Assembly: GCA_902777605.1 (NCBI GenBank)
Contig: CACYUI010000004.1
Location: 1-64,000 of the forward strand
Source: an uncultured bacterium
GTDB taxonomy: Bacteria > Cyanobacteriota > Vampirovibrionia > Gastranaerophilales > Gastranaerophilaceae
DNA length: 64,000 nt
Direction: 5' to 3'
The notes below the pieces were generated by a model. That model ran no database searches. It was not told the origin of the DNA and saw nothing but the letters and a program-made list of their open reading frames with translations. The stretch's first letter is position 1. Every line of letters begins with the position of its first letter. The position numbers and the translations under genes are program-made. Of the stretch, positions 1-8,489 are shown one piece after another.

Positions 1-66
1 TGCAAAAGAACACATGATTTGAGAAGAAAGAACACCGATTTTGATGATTTTTAATATAAAAAACAT
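1..66 (-). CDS. possible 5' end of a gene running off the left edge
   Basis: A leftward frame opens at an ATG (64-66) and stays open for 22 codons to the window edge, reading MFFILKIIKIGVLSSQ and onward. It has no clear ribosome binding site. Too little is present to name a family; a later ATG at codon 18 is an alternative start. It may be chance. Confidence 0.25.
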   Translation of the reverse strand, partial: MFFILKIIKIGVLSSQIMCSFA

Positions 67-81
67 AACTTTGTCTTGTTA

Positions 82-104
82 TTGTTAGGTTTCACCCAAC
101 CTAC
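82..104 (-). repeat. REP-like palindrome with GTAGG head (left copy)
   Basis: On the minus strand this reads GTAGGTTGGGTGAAACC followed by TAACAA, a small hairpin (GTTGGGT/ACCTAAC) preceded by GTAGG. It matches the copy at 1008-1030 at 22 of 23 positions, in inverted orientation. A GTAG tetranucleotide ahead of a hairpin is the known signature of REP elements mobilised by RAYT transposases; membership of that family is inferred. Confidence 0.6.
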
Positions 105-144
105 AAACTAAAATATCAAGTATTTATTTTATGCGTTCATTGTG

Positions 145-957
145 TTAATCAATTTGTGCAATCGGATAAATAGATTTATATAGTTTCACAATGTTCAAAT
201 CAATTTCTGCATAGAATCCGCCTTGTTCATTTTTTGCATTTGAGCAGAGTTCGGTTGTTGGCGCAATAACAAGAGAATTTCCAATACATGATACATTGTT
301 ATTACATTTGCCTATTTGGTTGCAGGAAACAATATATACAAGATTGTCGTATGCTCTTGTTTTGTTCATTGCAAGCCACATATCCTGGGCATTTTTTAGG
401 GCAGAGTCGTCATTATATATTTCATTTGGAACAACCCATGCTGTAGGTAGAACTATAATCTCTGCGCCTTGTTTTACTAATTCTTTATAATGAAGTGGAT
501 ATCTAATATCATAGCATATTCCAATTCCAACTTTTCCAAAATCTAAATCAACGGTTACAAGTCTATTTCCTGCGGTAATTCTTTCACCTTCTGTTCCGCC
601 CATATAGTTATACAAATGTATTTTTCTGTACTTATTAACTATGATACCATTTCTATCAATTATAAATGAGGTATTATACAGGTTTCCATTTACACCTTCT
701 ATGACAGAGCCTGCGATAATATTTGTATTGTATTTTTTTGCGAGTTCGCAAACATATCGGATTGTATCACCGCCGTCTTCGGGTTCTGGTAAATTTATAA
801 AAGAATCGTGATCAATACCTGTTGAAAAAAATTCAGGCAGAACGACCAAGTCTAATTTCTTGTCTGAATTTTTCTTTATAAAATAATCTATCTTACGTAA
901 ATTAGCATCTTTATTCCCAATTATTGGGTTTATCTGAATATTTAAAATTCCTGTCAT
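145..957 (-). CDS. carbon-nitrogen hydrolase (nitrilase superfamily amidase)
   Basis: A single-domain nitrilase-fold hydrolase of about 270 residues that should cleave a C-N bond in a small amide; the substrate cannot be told from sequence. The Glu-Lys-Cys catalytic triad is visible: E42 in LPEFF, K112 in KYRKIHLY and C148 in GICYDIRYP. I place the start at the ATG at 957 rather than the one five codons upstream, because AGAGGGT lies five bases before it and the upstream ATG has no ribosome binding site. TATTATAAT just upstream is a good -10 box. A paralogue lies at 20207-21037. The gene stands alone between two inverted REP-like palindromes, so it may have a mobile history. Omega-amidase or another small-amide amidase are plausible alternatives. 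Confidence 0.85.
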   Translation of the reverse strand: MTGILNIQINPIIGNKDANLRKIDYFIKKNSDKKLDLVVLPEFFSTGIDHDSFINLPEPEDGGDTIRYVCELAKKYNTNIIAGSVIEGVNGNLYNTSFIIDRNGIIVNKYRKIHLYNYMGGTEGERITAGNRLVTVDLDFGKVGIGICYDIRYPLHYKELVKQGAEIIVLPTAWVVPNEIYNDDSALKNAQDMWLAMNKTRAYDNLVYIVSCNQIGKCNNNVSCIGNSLVIAPTTELCSNAKNEQGGFYAEIDLNIVKLYKSIYPIAQID

Positions 958-1007
958 AATACCCTCTGACATGAATTATAATATAAACATATGTTATTTA
1001 TGAGCAC

Positions 1008-1030
1008 GTAGGTTGGGTGAAACCCAACAA
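1008..1030 (+). repeat. REP-like palindrome with GTAGG head (right copy)
   Basis: GTAGG followed by the perfect hairpin GTTGGGT-GAA-ACCCAAC. It is the inverted partner of 82-104, so the two palindromes face each other across the amidase gene, like a paired REP (BIME/REPIN) arrangement. Confidence 0.6.
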
Positions 1031-1140
1031 CAATTTTTGAGTGCAAAAATTAGGACAAAATGTGCAAATAAGCAGACATTTTAGTTACCAAAATCGGACA
1101 TACCGGACTTTTATACTCAACATATTTCCGACCATAATGT

Positions 1141-1163
1141 CACCCTGAATTTATTTCAGGGTC
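1141..1163. repeat. dispersed-type palindrome (ACCCTGAA / TTCAGGGT)
   Basis: An 8-bp perfect inverted repeat, ACCCTGAA (1142-1149) and TTCAGGGT (1155-1162), around a TTTAT loop, in non-coding DNA between the amidase and tRNA-Ser. There is no T-run on either side, so it is not a convincing terminator. The rest of 1031-1280 shows no gene. Confidence 0.5.
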
Positions 1164-1280
1164 TTGCCAGAACATAGTAAACACGCCACTTTTGCAAGAT
1201 GCCCTGTTAAAAGGTACGAGTTTCAGGAAATAAAATAGTCAAACTGACAAAACCGTACTACTCGTCAAACTACACGCAAA

Positions 1281-1318
1281 ATAAAATCGGATAAGACATC
1301 AAGTCTATCCGATTTTAT
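1281..1318 (-). terminator. intrinsic terminator of the tRNA-Ser gene
   Basis: Long hairpin immediately after the tRNA-Ser gene on the minus strand: arms ATAAAATCGGATAAGAC (1281-1297) and GTCTATCCGATTTTAT (1303-1318), with one bulged base and a short loop, ending in a T-rich stretch. It starts only two bases after the tRNA 3' end. Confidence 0.85.
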
Positions 1319-1320
1319 AA

Positions 1321-1406
1321 GGAGGAATAGGGATTCGAACCCTAGGTACGCTCGCACGTACGACGGTTTTCAAGACCGCTCCAATCAACCACTCTGGCAT
1401 TCCTCC
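1321..1406 (-). tRNA. tRNA-Ser (anticodon TGA)
   Basis: Full cloverleaf on the minus strand: acceptor GGAGGAA/TTCCTCC, anticodon arm GCGGT-CTTGAAA-ACCGT giving anticodon TGA, a class II long variable arm (GTACG/CGTAC) and T arm TAGGG-TTCGAAT-CCCTA. The terminal CCA is not encoded. The discriminator position reads T, where serine tRNAs normally have G. A terminator follows directly. Confidence 0.95.
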
Positions 1407-1530
1407 ATAAGTATTCAATTGGCTTCTATCGTTATATTATATTAAACATACTTTATTGTAAAGGGGTTTATAATGTAAATGTCATTTACATTCTTCTGAT
1501 TCATGGTACAATAAATTTGGGGAGTATGTA

Positions 1531-2139
1531 ATGTTCGACTATTTCAAAGGATACATCACAGATAAGAGAAAAACTTCTAAAGGTGCATTCGTAACGGTTG
1601 ATATATCAGGTTTAGGTTATCTTCTTGAAGTTAATGACAGGGACTTTATTGCACTAAATGTTTCTGAAGATATGCCGCAAAAGATTTATGCACTTTTGAC
1701 TCATAGGGAAGATGCAATGTCTCTTTATGGATTTTTAAACAAAGAAACAAGGGACATTTTTCAAATTCTTTTGTCGGTTTCGGGAGTTGGTGCAAAAATG
1801 GCGTTGGCTCTTTTGAACGAGTTTGATGCTTGCGATTTGATATCACTTGTTATAGATGGAAACTTTAAGGAGCTTACCCGAGCAAAAGGTGTCGGTCCTA
1901 AATTAGCGCAAAAGATTATTTTAGAATTAAAAGATAAACTAATTAAGACCGAGCTTCCAAGAACAAACGAATCATTACCAAAAAATCAGGCAATCAATGA
2001 TACTCAAGCAGTTCTTCTATCTCTCGGATATGATGATAATGAGATAGAAGATGCGCTGAAGAAGATAATGCCAACGATATCAGACAGTACAAATTCGGAA
2101 GAAGTTCTTAGAAAAGCGTTAACTACTCTCTCAATGTAA
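1531..2139 (+). CDS. ruvA: Holliday junction branch migration protein RuvA
   Basis: RuvA binds four-way Holliday junctions as a tetramer and loads the RuvB helicase during recombinational repair. The 202 residues match the usual length. The N-terminal OB-fold (residues 1-62) is followed by two helix-hairpin-helix DNA-binding motifs, SVSGVGAKMAL and RAKGVGPKLAQKI, and after a linker by the C-terminal RuvB-contacting domain (about 150-202). GGGGAG lies just ahead of the ATG. It is a lone gene here; ruvB and ruvC are not in the window. Family assignment is secure. Confidence 0.97.
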   Translation: MFDYFKGYITDKRKTSKGAFVTVDISGLGYLLEVNDRDFIALNVSEDMPQKIYALLTHREDAMSLYGFLNKETRDIFQILLSVSGVGAKMALALLNEFDACDLISLVIDGNFKELTRAKGVGPKLAQKIILELKDKLIKTELPRTNESLPKNQAINDTQAVLLSLGYDDNEIEDALKKIMPTISDSTNSEEVLRKALTTLSM

Positions 2140-2215
2140 AATAATGTAACTATTTCTAAAAATAATAGCAATTTTTATTTTTAGGAGTTTTAAAGAGAGT
2201 AGAAGAAGGTTAGTT

Positions 2216-3823
2216 ATGAATTTGAAAATCCTGCAATCAACAAATATCAATCCAACCACATTTAGAAGAGACAAGGTAAAAACAAATGGGGATAGAGGAA
2301 ATTATGCAAATTCTAACCTTGAAAAATCACCAAATCAAGATTGTTTTGAAATGTCTATAGGATATGTTAATGATACGCATGGGCAAACAAATAATATGAT
2401 GAGAATTCTTTCAGGATTAAAGGGTGATTTAAGGCTTTCTGCAGGAGATAATGATATAGGTGATGAAAAAAATAAAGCTATTCACAAGGCTACATATAAG
2501 TTTTTAAATATTGCAGGTGTAACAGCGACTGCGCTTGGTAATCATGAAATGGATGCAACGCAAGCTGACCTTATTGATTCTATGAAAGATTATAATGGTG
2601 ATGTATTAACCATAAATATGAGCAAAGACAGGCTTGATAAACAAGATCCAAAAGATGTTAAAGAACTTGGGAGAGAGGATCTTTTAAAAAGTTTAAAACC
2701 TTCTAAGATAGTTAAAGTAAAAGGTGAAAATGTAGGGCTTTTGGGTACTGCTCCTATAGATTTACAAGACAGACTTACACATCCGACATATCATACAGAT
2801 TGCCATGTTCATCCGCTTGATGAGAGTATACAAGATATTCAAAAAGAGGTTGATAATTTAAAATCGCAAGGTGTTAATAAGATAGTACTTCTTTCTCACT
2901 TAGGTCACAAGAAAGACAAAGCAGTTGCTCAACAAACAGATGGTATTGATGTTATTATTGGCGGTCATACTCATGAACTTGTTAGAGATATTAAAGAAGG
3001 TGAAAACCTGTTTTATACAAAATCAGGAGAACCTGTTATATTAACAGAAGCAGGTCGTGACGGTAACTATTTTGGACTTCTCAATTTAGAATTTGATAAA
3101 AATGGAGTTATAACAAAAGCACAAAACAATTTAGGTGAAACCGGATTATTTCACAGAAACATAATTAACCAATATATATTTAACGGAATTTTAGGAGAGC
3201 CTGAAAATGTAGGTTATGTAAAAGAAGCTCTTCCTCCGCCAAAGTCTTTGACAGAAGAAAATCCGCACGCAAATTTTGTTTGTGATGTTATGAAGGAAGA
3301 AACTGATTCTGATATTGCAATTTGGCACAATTGTGGTGTTAGAAACTTCTTCCATGAAGGAGAATTGAACTCAAGAGATGTAAAAGACATTTCTCCTTTC
3401 TTAGATTTTGTAGCTGTAGCTGAGGTTTCAGAAAAAACAATTGTAGATTTATTTAAACAAGCAATCAGAGACACATATTCAACAAGCAGCCGCAAACCTG
3501 GTCTATTTGCCGTATCTGGTCTAAATTATACGGTTAATACAGATAACGGAACTTTAGCCGCTATGAACTTTATTGATAAACAAGGCAAAATACATTCTAT
3601 TGATGTAGAAAATCCAAGTGAAGATAAAAAATATAAAGTTGTGACAGACGAATTTTTAATGTCAGCAGGTGCTGATTTTAAAACTTTAGCTCCAGAAGAA
3701 GATTATATTAAAAAGTATTCTTACGATAAAGATGTTATGGTATGTAACTATTTAAAAAAACACAGAGAACCTATTATAATCAACCAACTGGGGCGTATTA
3801 ACTATACTACCGACAACAAATAA
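2216..3823 (+). CDS. 5'-nucleotidase/2',3'-cyclic phosphodiesterase-like metallophosphatase, copy 1
   Basis: A UshA-type two-domain enzyme of 535 residues, expected to dephosphorylate nucleotides or related phosphoesters with two metal ions. The calcineurin-like metal motifs are all present: D53-x-H55 (NDTHGQ), GD at 77-78, GNHE at 108-111, SHLGH at 227-231 and GGHTHE at 249-254. The C-terminal half (about 330-535) is the 5'-nucleotidase substrate-binding domain. UshA relatives are normally exported, yet no signal peptide is seen; the N-terminus instead has a lineage tag-like stretch, NINPTTFRRD. The gene is followed after 11 bases by a close paralogue, so this is a tandem duplication and probable two-gene operon. 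The substrate is unknown. Confidence 0.85.
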   Translation: MNLKILQSTNINPTTFRRDKVKTNGDRGNYANSNLEKSPNQDCFEMSIGYVNDTHGQTNNMMRILSGLKGDLRLSAGDNDIGDEKNKAIHKATYKFLNIAGVTATALGNHEMDATQADLIDSMKDYNGDVLTINMSKDRLDKQDPKDVKELGREDLLKSLKPSKIVKVKGENVGLLGTAPIDLQDRLTHPTYHTDCHVHPLDESIQDIQKEVDNLKSQGVNKIVLLSHLGHKKDKAVAQQTDGIDVIIGGHTHELVRDIKEGENLFYTKSGEPVILTEAGRDGNYFGLLNLEFDKNGVITKAQNNLGETGLFHRNIINQYIFNGILGEPENVGYVKEALPPPKSLTEENPHANFVCDVMKEETDSDIAIWHNCGVRNFFHEGELNSRDVKDISPFLDFVAVAEVSEKTIVDLFKQAIRDTYSTSSRKPGLFAVSGLNYTVNTDNGTLAAMNFIDKQGKIHSIDVENPSEDKKYKVVTDEFLMSAGADFKTLAPEEDYIKKYSYDKDVMVCNYLKKHREPIIINQLGRINYTTDNK

Positions 3824-3834
3824 AGCAGGAAACT

Positions 3835-5415
3835 ATGCAAATTATCCCTATTAATCAGAATCAAATCAATAAATATAATTTTTCATTCCGTAAAACTGAT
3901 AAAACAAACGGACAAAATATTCTTGAAAAAACCCCTAAAAAAGATAGCTTTGAAATAACAATAGGGTATATAAATGACCTGCATGGGCAAACAAACAATA
4001 TGATGAGAATACTTTCAGGTATGAAAGGAGATTTAATTGTTTCCGGCGGAGATAATTATATAGGCGATGAAAAAAATAGGGCAGTTCATGATGCGACGGT
4101 TAAATTTTTAAATCTTATTGGTTTGAGAGGTACTGCGCTAGGCAATCATGAAATGGATACAAAACAAGGAGATTTAAAAACTTCTGCAGAAAAGATGAAC
4201 GGCAGTATTTTTGCATTAAATTTAGAACAGACTCCGTTAGAAGAACAAACAACTGAAGAAATTGAAAAATTTAATAAAACAGATTTAAAAGAATTTATAA
4301 AAAAATCTGACATTATAGAAATTAATGGAGAAAAGATTGGTCTTTTAGGAACAACTCCCGTAGATTTATCTAATAGAGCTACGCATCCGGATTATCATAG
4401 AGATTGTAAAGCTTTTGATTTAAATAAAACAACTGAACTTGTGCAAAAAGAAGTCGATAATCTCAGAAGTCGAGGTGTTAATAAAATTGTAATGCTCTCA
4501 CACCTTGGAATAGAGCGAGATAAAGAAGTTGCTAAAAATACAGAAGGTATAGATGTAATAATAGGCGGACATACACACGAACTTTTGGAAGGTATTAAAG
4601 AGGGTGAAAACTTGCTTTATTCAAAAAACGGAGAGCCTGTAGTTATAACAGAAGCAGGTAAGGATGGAAAACATTTTGGTAACTTAAATTTAAAATTTGA
4701 TAAAGACGGAGTTATAACAAAAGCGCAGAATAATTTAGCAGATACAAGCTTGTATCACCGAAATCTTGTTCACCAGTATATATTTAATCAAATACTTGGC
4801 AAGCCAGAAATTGTAGGCGAAATAGAAGAAGCTCTCCCTCCAGCAAAATCTTTGCTGGAAGAGAATCCTCATGCAAACTTTATGTGTGATGCTATGAGAG
4901 AAGAAATGGATGCTGATATTGCAGTTTGGAATAATGCTGCAACAAGAAATTTCTTCAAAAAAGGAATAATAGATTCAAGTGATATAAAAGAAATAGCTCC
5001 GTTTGCGGATAATATTTCTGTAGCAGAAGTATCCGAAAAAACTATAGTAGATGCGTTTAGAAAAGCGACAGAAATTTCATACAGTTCAATAGGTAACAAA
5101 CCCGGATTATTAGCAGTATCAGGTTTAAATTATACTGTGAGTCCAACTAAAAAAACTCTTGTGGAAATGAATTTTGTCGATAAAAACGGAGTAGAGCATC
5201 CTATAGATATAAATAATCCAAGAGAAGATAAAAAATATAAAGTAGTTGCGGATTCTTTTATTATGTCTTGGGGAGCTGATTATGATGTGCTTTCGCCAAA
5301 GGATAAATGCACAGAATATCCGTTCACCAAAGCCGATTTAACTTGTGAATACATAAAACATATGAATAAACCTGTTGTAGTAAATCAAGTTGGCAGAATT
5401 AAATATTCTGATTAA
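3835..5415 (+). CDS. 5'-nucleotidase-like metallophosphatase, copy 2
   Basis: Paralogue of the preceding gene along its whole length (526 residues), with long identical stretches such as HGQTNNMMRILSG and GVNKIV. Metal-binding motifs are intact: D48-x-H50, GD at 72-73, GNHE, SHLG and GGHTHE. It too lacks a signal peptide and begins with the lineage tag MQIIPINQNQINKYNFSFRK. It is 11 bases downstream of copy 1 and most likely cotranscribed. Its 3' end overlaps the convergent nnrD gene by 17 bases. Two intact copies suggest different substrates or dosage; neither can be told from the sequence. Confidence 0.85.
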   Translation: MQIIPINQNQINKYNFSFRKTDKTNGQNILEKTPKKDSFEITIGYINDLHGQTNNMMRILSGMKGDLIVSGGDNYIGDEKNRAVHDATVKFLNLIGLRGTALGNHEMDTKQGDLKTSAEKMNGSIFALNLEQTPLEEQTTEEIEKFNKTDLKEFIKKSDIIEINGEKIGLLGTTPVDLSNRATHPDYHRDCKAFDLNKTTELVQKEVDNLRSRGVNKIVMLSHLGIERDKEVAKNTEGIDVIIGGHTHELLEGIKEGENLLYSKNGEPVVITEAGKDGKHFGNLNLKFDKDGVITKAQNNLADTSLYHRNLVHQYIFNQILGKPEIVGEIEEALPPAKSLLEENPHANFMCDAMREEMDADIAVWNNAATRNFFKKGIIDSSDIKEIAPFADNISVAEVSEKTIVDAFRKATEISYSSIGNKPGLLAVSGLNYTVSPTKKTLVEMNFVDKNGVEHPIDINNPREDKKYKVVADSFIMSWGADYDVLSPKDKCTEYPFTKADLTCEYIKHMNKPVVVNQVGRIKYSD

Positions 5416-6211
5416 TTATTTCTCGAATGGCAATTGGTAAATATTTTAGTATATCAGATGCAAGAACAGAGTATTCTGTTAGTTCTTCTGAAGCAATTTC
5501 TCCTGAACGAGAATGTAAATAGACTCCCAGTTTTGCGGCTTCAAAAGAGTTCATACCTTGTGCAAGAAGTCCTGATATAATACCTGCAAGAACATCTCCG
5601 CTGCCGGCTTTTGCAAGTGCAGAATTTCCATGTTGATTAATGAAAATGTTTTTTCTCTCGCAGATAACTGTTCTGTGGGTTTTTAAGACAACAATACAAT
5701 CATATTTACTTGATAATTTTTTTGCAGAACCTTCGATATCCGATAAAACATCGCCTATGCTTGTTCCAAGAAGTCTGGCGGCTTCCATTGGATGTGGTGT
5801 TATTATTGTATTTTGTGGTAAAGATACATTCTTAATTGATGATAAAATATTCAATCCGTCAGCATCAATGACAGTCGGGATTTTAACATTTTTAATAACT
5901 TTTTTAAATAAATTTTTTGAGTTGCTACTCAATCCTAATCCGCATCCAATTAAACAAACTGTGTATTTATCCAAATTTTTAAGCCCTTCAAGAGTACTTA
6001 AATAAACAGCTTCAGGTAAAAGCTTTGAAACTGAATTAATTATGTTTTTATCAGATGCTAATGCTACAAAGCCACCACCGGCTTTTAATACACTTATGGA
6101 GGACAAAAATGCAGCTCCTATGTAATTTTTAGATCCTGAAAAATTGATTACTTTTCCAAAATTTCCTTTATTCGAGTCTTGCGGTCTTATCGGCATTTTG
6201 TATTCTTGCAT
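5399..6211 (-). CDS. nnrD: ADP-dependent NAD(P)H-hydrate dehydratase
   Basis: Repairs hydrated NADH and NADPH by ADP-dependent dehydration. It is the carbohydrate-kinase-like C-terminal half of YjeF only (about 270 residues); the NnrE epimerase half is absent here. Family motifs seen are NKGNFGKV near the start, TPHPMEAARLLG in the middle and the nucleotide/anion site AKAGSGDVLAGIISGLLAQG. I start it at the ATG at 6211 because TGAGG precedes it by six bases; a longer TTG start at 6232 would overlap pdxA. It is the last gene of a leftward run (kinase, pdxA-like, nnrD) and overlaps the convergent nucleotidase gene by 17 bases. Confidence 0.9.
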   Translation of the reverse strand: MQEYKMPIRPQDSNKGNFGKVINFSGSKNYIGAAFLSSISVLKAGGGFVALASDKNIINSVSKLLPEAVYLSTLEGLKNLDKYTVCLIGCGLGLSSNSKNLFKKVIKNVKIPTVIDADGLNILSSIKNVSLPQNTIITPHPMEAARLLGTSIGDVLSDIEGSAKKLSSKYDCIVVLKTHRTVICERKNIFINQHGNSALAKAGSGDVLAGIISGLLAQGMNSFEAAKLGVYLHSRSGEIASEELTEYSVLASDILKYLPIAIREIINQNI

Positions 6212-6219
6212 ATAATACC

Positions 6220-7155
6220 TCAATATGCACAATATTTAATGGCTTCTATCATAGATTCAGGGTTAGCAATATTTTTACCGGCGATATCAAATGCCGTTCC
6301 ATGGCTTGGAGATGTTCTTAAAATATCTAAACCTATAGTCATGTTAACTGTTTTTTCAGAAGCCACTGATTTAATAGGAATTAGTCCTTGGTCATGGTAA
6401 CAAGCTATATAACAATCGTAAGGTGCTTTTTCTCCGTTTAAATAGTTTTGAACACCTTTTATAAATAAAGTATCGGCCGGTAGAGGATTTGTTATGTTTA
6501 TTCCTCTGTTTCTTACCGCCTCTATTGCAGGTAAGATTACCGTATCCTCTTCTTTTCCTAAAAGTCCGTTTTCTCCGGCATGAGGATTTAGGGCGCACAG
6601 AGCAAATGACGGCTTATTTATGTACAATTTATTTTGGAAAAAGCTTCTTAATCTTTCCACTTTTTCTATAATGAATTCTTTTGTCAAAGTTCTACTAACT
6701 TCTTTAAGTGGTAAATGACGAGTTAAAAGAAGTACTCGAAAATCTTTAGATACAAAAAGCATTTCCGCTTTTTGACCTTTTTTTGCAAGAAAATGTTCTA
6801 AAACTTCTGTTTGACCGTTAAATTTATGTCCTGCAATATTCATTGCTTCCTTTGAAGTAGGCGCTGTAACTATATATTTTGGTTTTATTACACAAGCTTT
6901 TTCAAGTAGTCTATAAGAGAAATCTCCGGCTTCATTAGAAATCTCTCCCGGGTGGACTTTTGAATTATATTCAACTTCTACTATTTCATAATTATCTTTA
7001 AGCTTACCGTATGTATTCAATACTTTTGAATTAGAAATAATAACGATATCTCTTGGTGGTAAATTAAGCAGATTCAGAGCTTTTATCGTGATTTCCGCGC
7101 CAATACCGTTTGGATCACCTGTCGTTATTGCAATTTTATTTGAATAATTTTTCAT
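6220..7155 (-). CDS. pdxA: PdxA-family dehydrogenase (4-hydroxythreonine-4-phosphate or 4-phospho-D-threonate/erythronate dehydrogenase)
   Basis: Zn-dependent NAD(P) oxidoreductase of the PdxA family, 311 residues. The TGDPNGIGAEI nucleotide motif (12-22) and the three metal-binding histidines, H147 (TRHLPL), H192 (NPHAGE) and H254 (YHDQG), are all present. Three bases upstream on the same strand lies a DUF1537 sugar-acid kinase. That pairing is known for PdxA2 proteins, which oxidise 4-phospho-D-threonate or erythronate in four-carbon sugar-acid breakdown rather than making vitamin B6. I therefore infer the PdxA2 role, but B6 synthesis cannot be excluded from sequence; no other pyridoxal synthesis gene is seen in the window. 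Confidence 0.88.
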   Translation of the reverse strand: MKNYSNKIAITTGDPNGIGAEITIKALNLLNLPPRDIVIISNSKVLNTYGKLKDNYEIVEVEYNSKVHPGEISNEAGDFSYRLLEKACVIKPKYIVTAPTSKEAMNIAGHKFNGQTEVLEHFLAKKGQKAEMLFVSKDFRVLLLTRHLPLKEVSRTLTKEFIIEKVERLRSFFQNKLYINKPSFALCALNPHAGENGLLGKEEDTVILPAIEAVRNRGINITNPLPADTLFIKGVQNYLNGEKAPYDCYIACYHDQGLIPIKSVASEKTVNMTIGLDILRTSPSHGTAFDIAGKNIANPESMIEAIKYCAY

Positions 7156-7158
7156 TTT

Positions 7159-8469
7159 TTAGTCCAATTCATGACAATCAAAGTAATTTAGGATTTCAAT
7201 AAGAGTTTTTGTGTTACCTAAATTTCCTGATTTTGTAACAATCCATTGCCCATTTGCATCTATACACAAAGAAATAGCTGGTGCTACTTCATCCACTAGC
7301 TTAAGTTCTTTAGAGTTAATCTTATCGCAGCATTTATAAGATGTTTCACCGCCTAAAGTAATTAAAACAGCTTTTATTCTTTCAAGTACTTGTTTTGTTA
7401 GTTCTGCCAAATAATCAGTAATCATGCCGGCAAGTTTTTCTTTTGTAAGTTCAGCATTAAAAGAATCTTCAGAGAAACCATCAAAATTTGCGATTAAATG
7501 TGATGTGTGTACACAAACTGTAATTCCGCTTTTTAGGTTAGAAACTATCCTTGAAACAATTTCTTCCTTTACACCATCGATTATATCTTTTATATCAAGC
7601 GGAATAAAATTAATGTTGTCATAATCATCAGAACTCTCAAGTTTTTCAATTTGTTCTGCTGTAATTTTGGTAGCTGTACCCGAAACAATAAATTTAGGTA
7701 ATTTTTCTATTTTAAAAATTTCTCGTTCATTTTCTATGTCCGCAAGCCATATTTTCCCCAAAACTTGTGCACCTGCTGCAGCACCGGTTGGTAGAATTTT
7801 TTTATCGCATTTTTTTATTGCTAATGCAATTTGTTCAATGTCAGTAATTGAAGCAGAGTCAGCAATTATTAGCTTTTTACCTTCTTTTATTAATTCGTTT
7901 ATTTTAATAAGGATTGGCCCTGCTCCGTTCATAACGGTTTTAAGGTCTATTGTTCCTACAATATCCTTTTGTTCTTCTTCCAGCTGAGATTTTAAAAGAG
8001 TCGGAATATGTGATTCTACTATCGGAGAATGAGGATCCATAGCGATTTCCGTCCTTCCGATAGGAATGCCTTTTAACAGGTGATATCCTCCGACTGTAAT
8101 TCTGCCTTCTTGAGGAAATGCAGGCATAATAATCGCAGCATCATATTCTAAAATATCTAACATTTTTAATGTTTCAATTGCTATATGTCCTCTTAAAGTA
8201 GAATCAATTTTTTTGTAAAAATATTCAAACGAAAAATTGTCAACAAAAGTTTTTACAGCATTTTCAACTCTGGTTAAAGCTTCCAGAGGTGGGCAATTTC
8301 TAGATTCACTGGAAAGAGCCCAAACTTCAGTGCACTCTTTTCTATTTGGAGAATAAAAGTGATCCAGTAATATCTTAGTTTTTGCGCCTTTAATGTGAAA
8401 CTGGAGCGCTGTATCATTTGCACCGGTAAGATCATCGGCGATTATTCCTACTAAATCGGTAAAAATCAT
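7159..8469 (-). CDS. four-carbon acid sugar kinase family protein (DUF1537; D-threonate/erythronate kinase-like)
   Basis: ATP-dependent kinase of the DUF1537/four-carbon acid sugar kinase family, 436 residues, with the N-terminal signature GIIADDLTGANDTALQF that binds the sugar acid and a C-terminal nucleotide-binding domain including ILPTGAAAGAQVLGK and LITLGGET. In characterised systems such kinases (OtnK, DtnK, LtnK) phosphorylate erythronate or threonate at C4 and hand the product to a PdxA2 dehydrogenase, which is the next gene here, three bases away. The substrate preference is not deducible. SD-like AAAAGG lies upstream with a long spacing. ssb precedes it by 20 bases, so transcription may extend from there. 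Confidence 0.85.
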   Translation of the reverse strand: MIFTDLVGIIADDLTGANDTALQFHIKGAKTKILLDHFYSPNRKECTEVWALSSESRNCPPLEALTRVENAVKTFVDNFSFEYFYKKIDSTLRGHIAIETLKMLDILEYDAAIIMPAFPQEGRITVGGYHLLKGIPIGRTEIAMDPHSPIVESHIPTLLKSQLEEEQKDIVGTIDLKTVMNGAGPILIKINELIKEGKKLIIADSASITDIEQIALAIKKCDKKILPTGAAAGAQVLGKIWLADIENEREIFKIEKLPKFIVSGTATKITAEQIEKLESSDDYDNINFIPLDIKDIIDGVKEEIVSRIVSNLKSGITVCVHTSHLIANFDGFSEDSFNAELTKEKLAGMITDYLAELTKQVLERIKAVLITLGGETSYKCCDKINSKELKLVDEVAPAISLCIDANGQWIVTKSGNLGNTKTLIEILNYFDCHELD

Positions 8470-8489
8470 GATATTATACCTTTTTGTAA

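Noticed and set aside
5399-5415. Frameshift at the nucleotidase and nnrD ends
   Set aside because: Both proteins are full length and end naturally; the genes simply converge and overlap by 17 bases.
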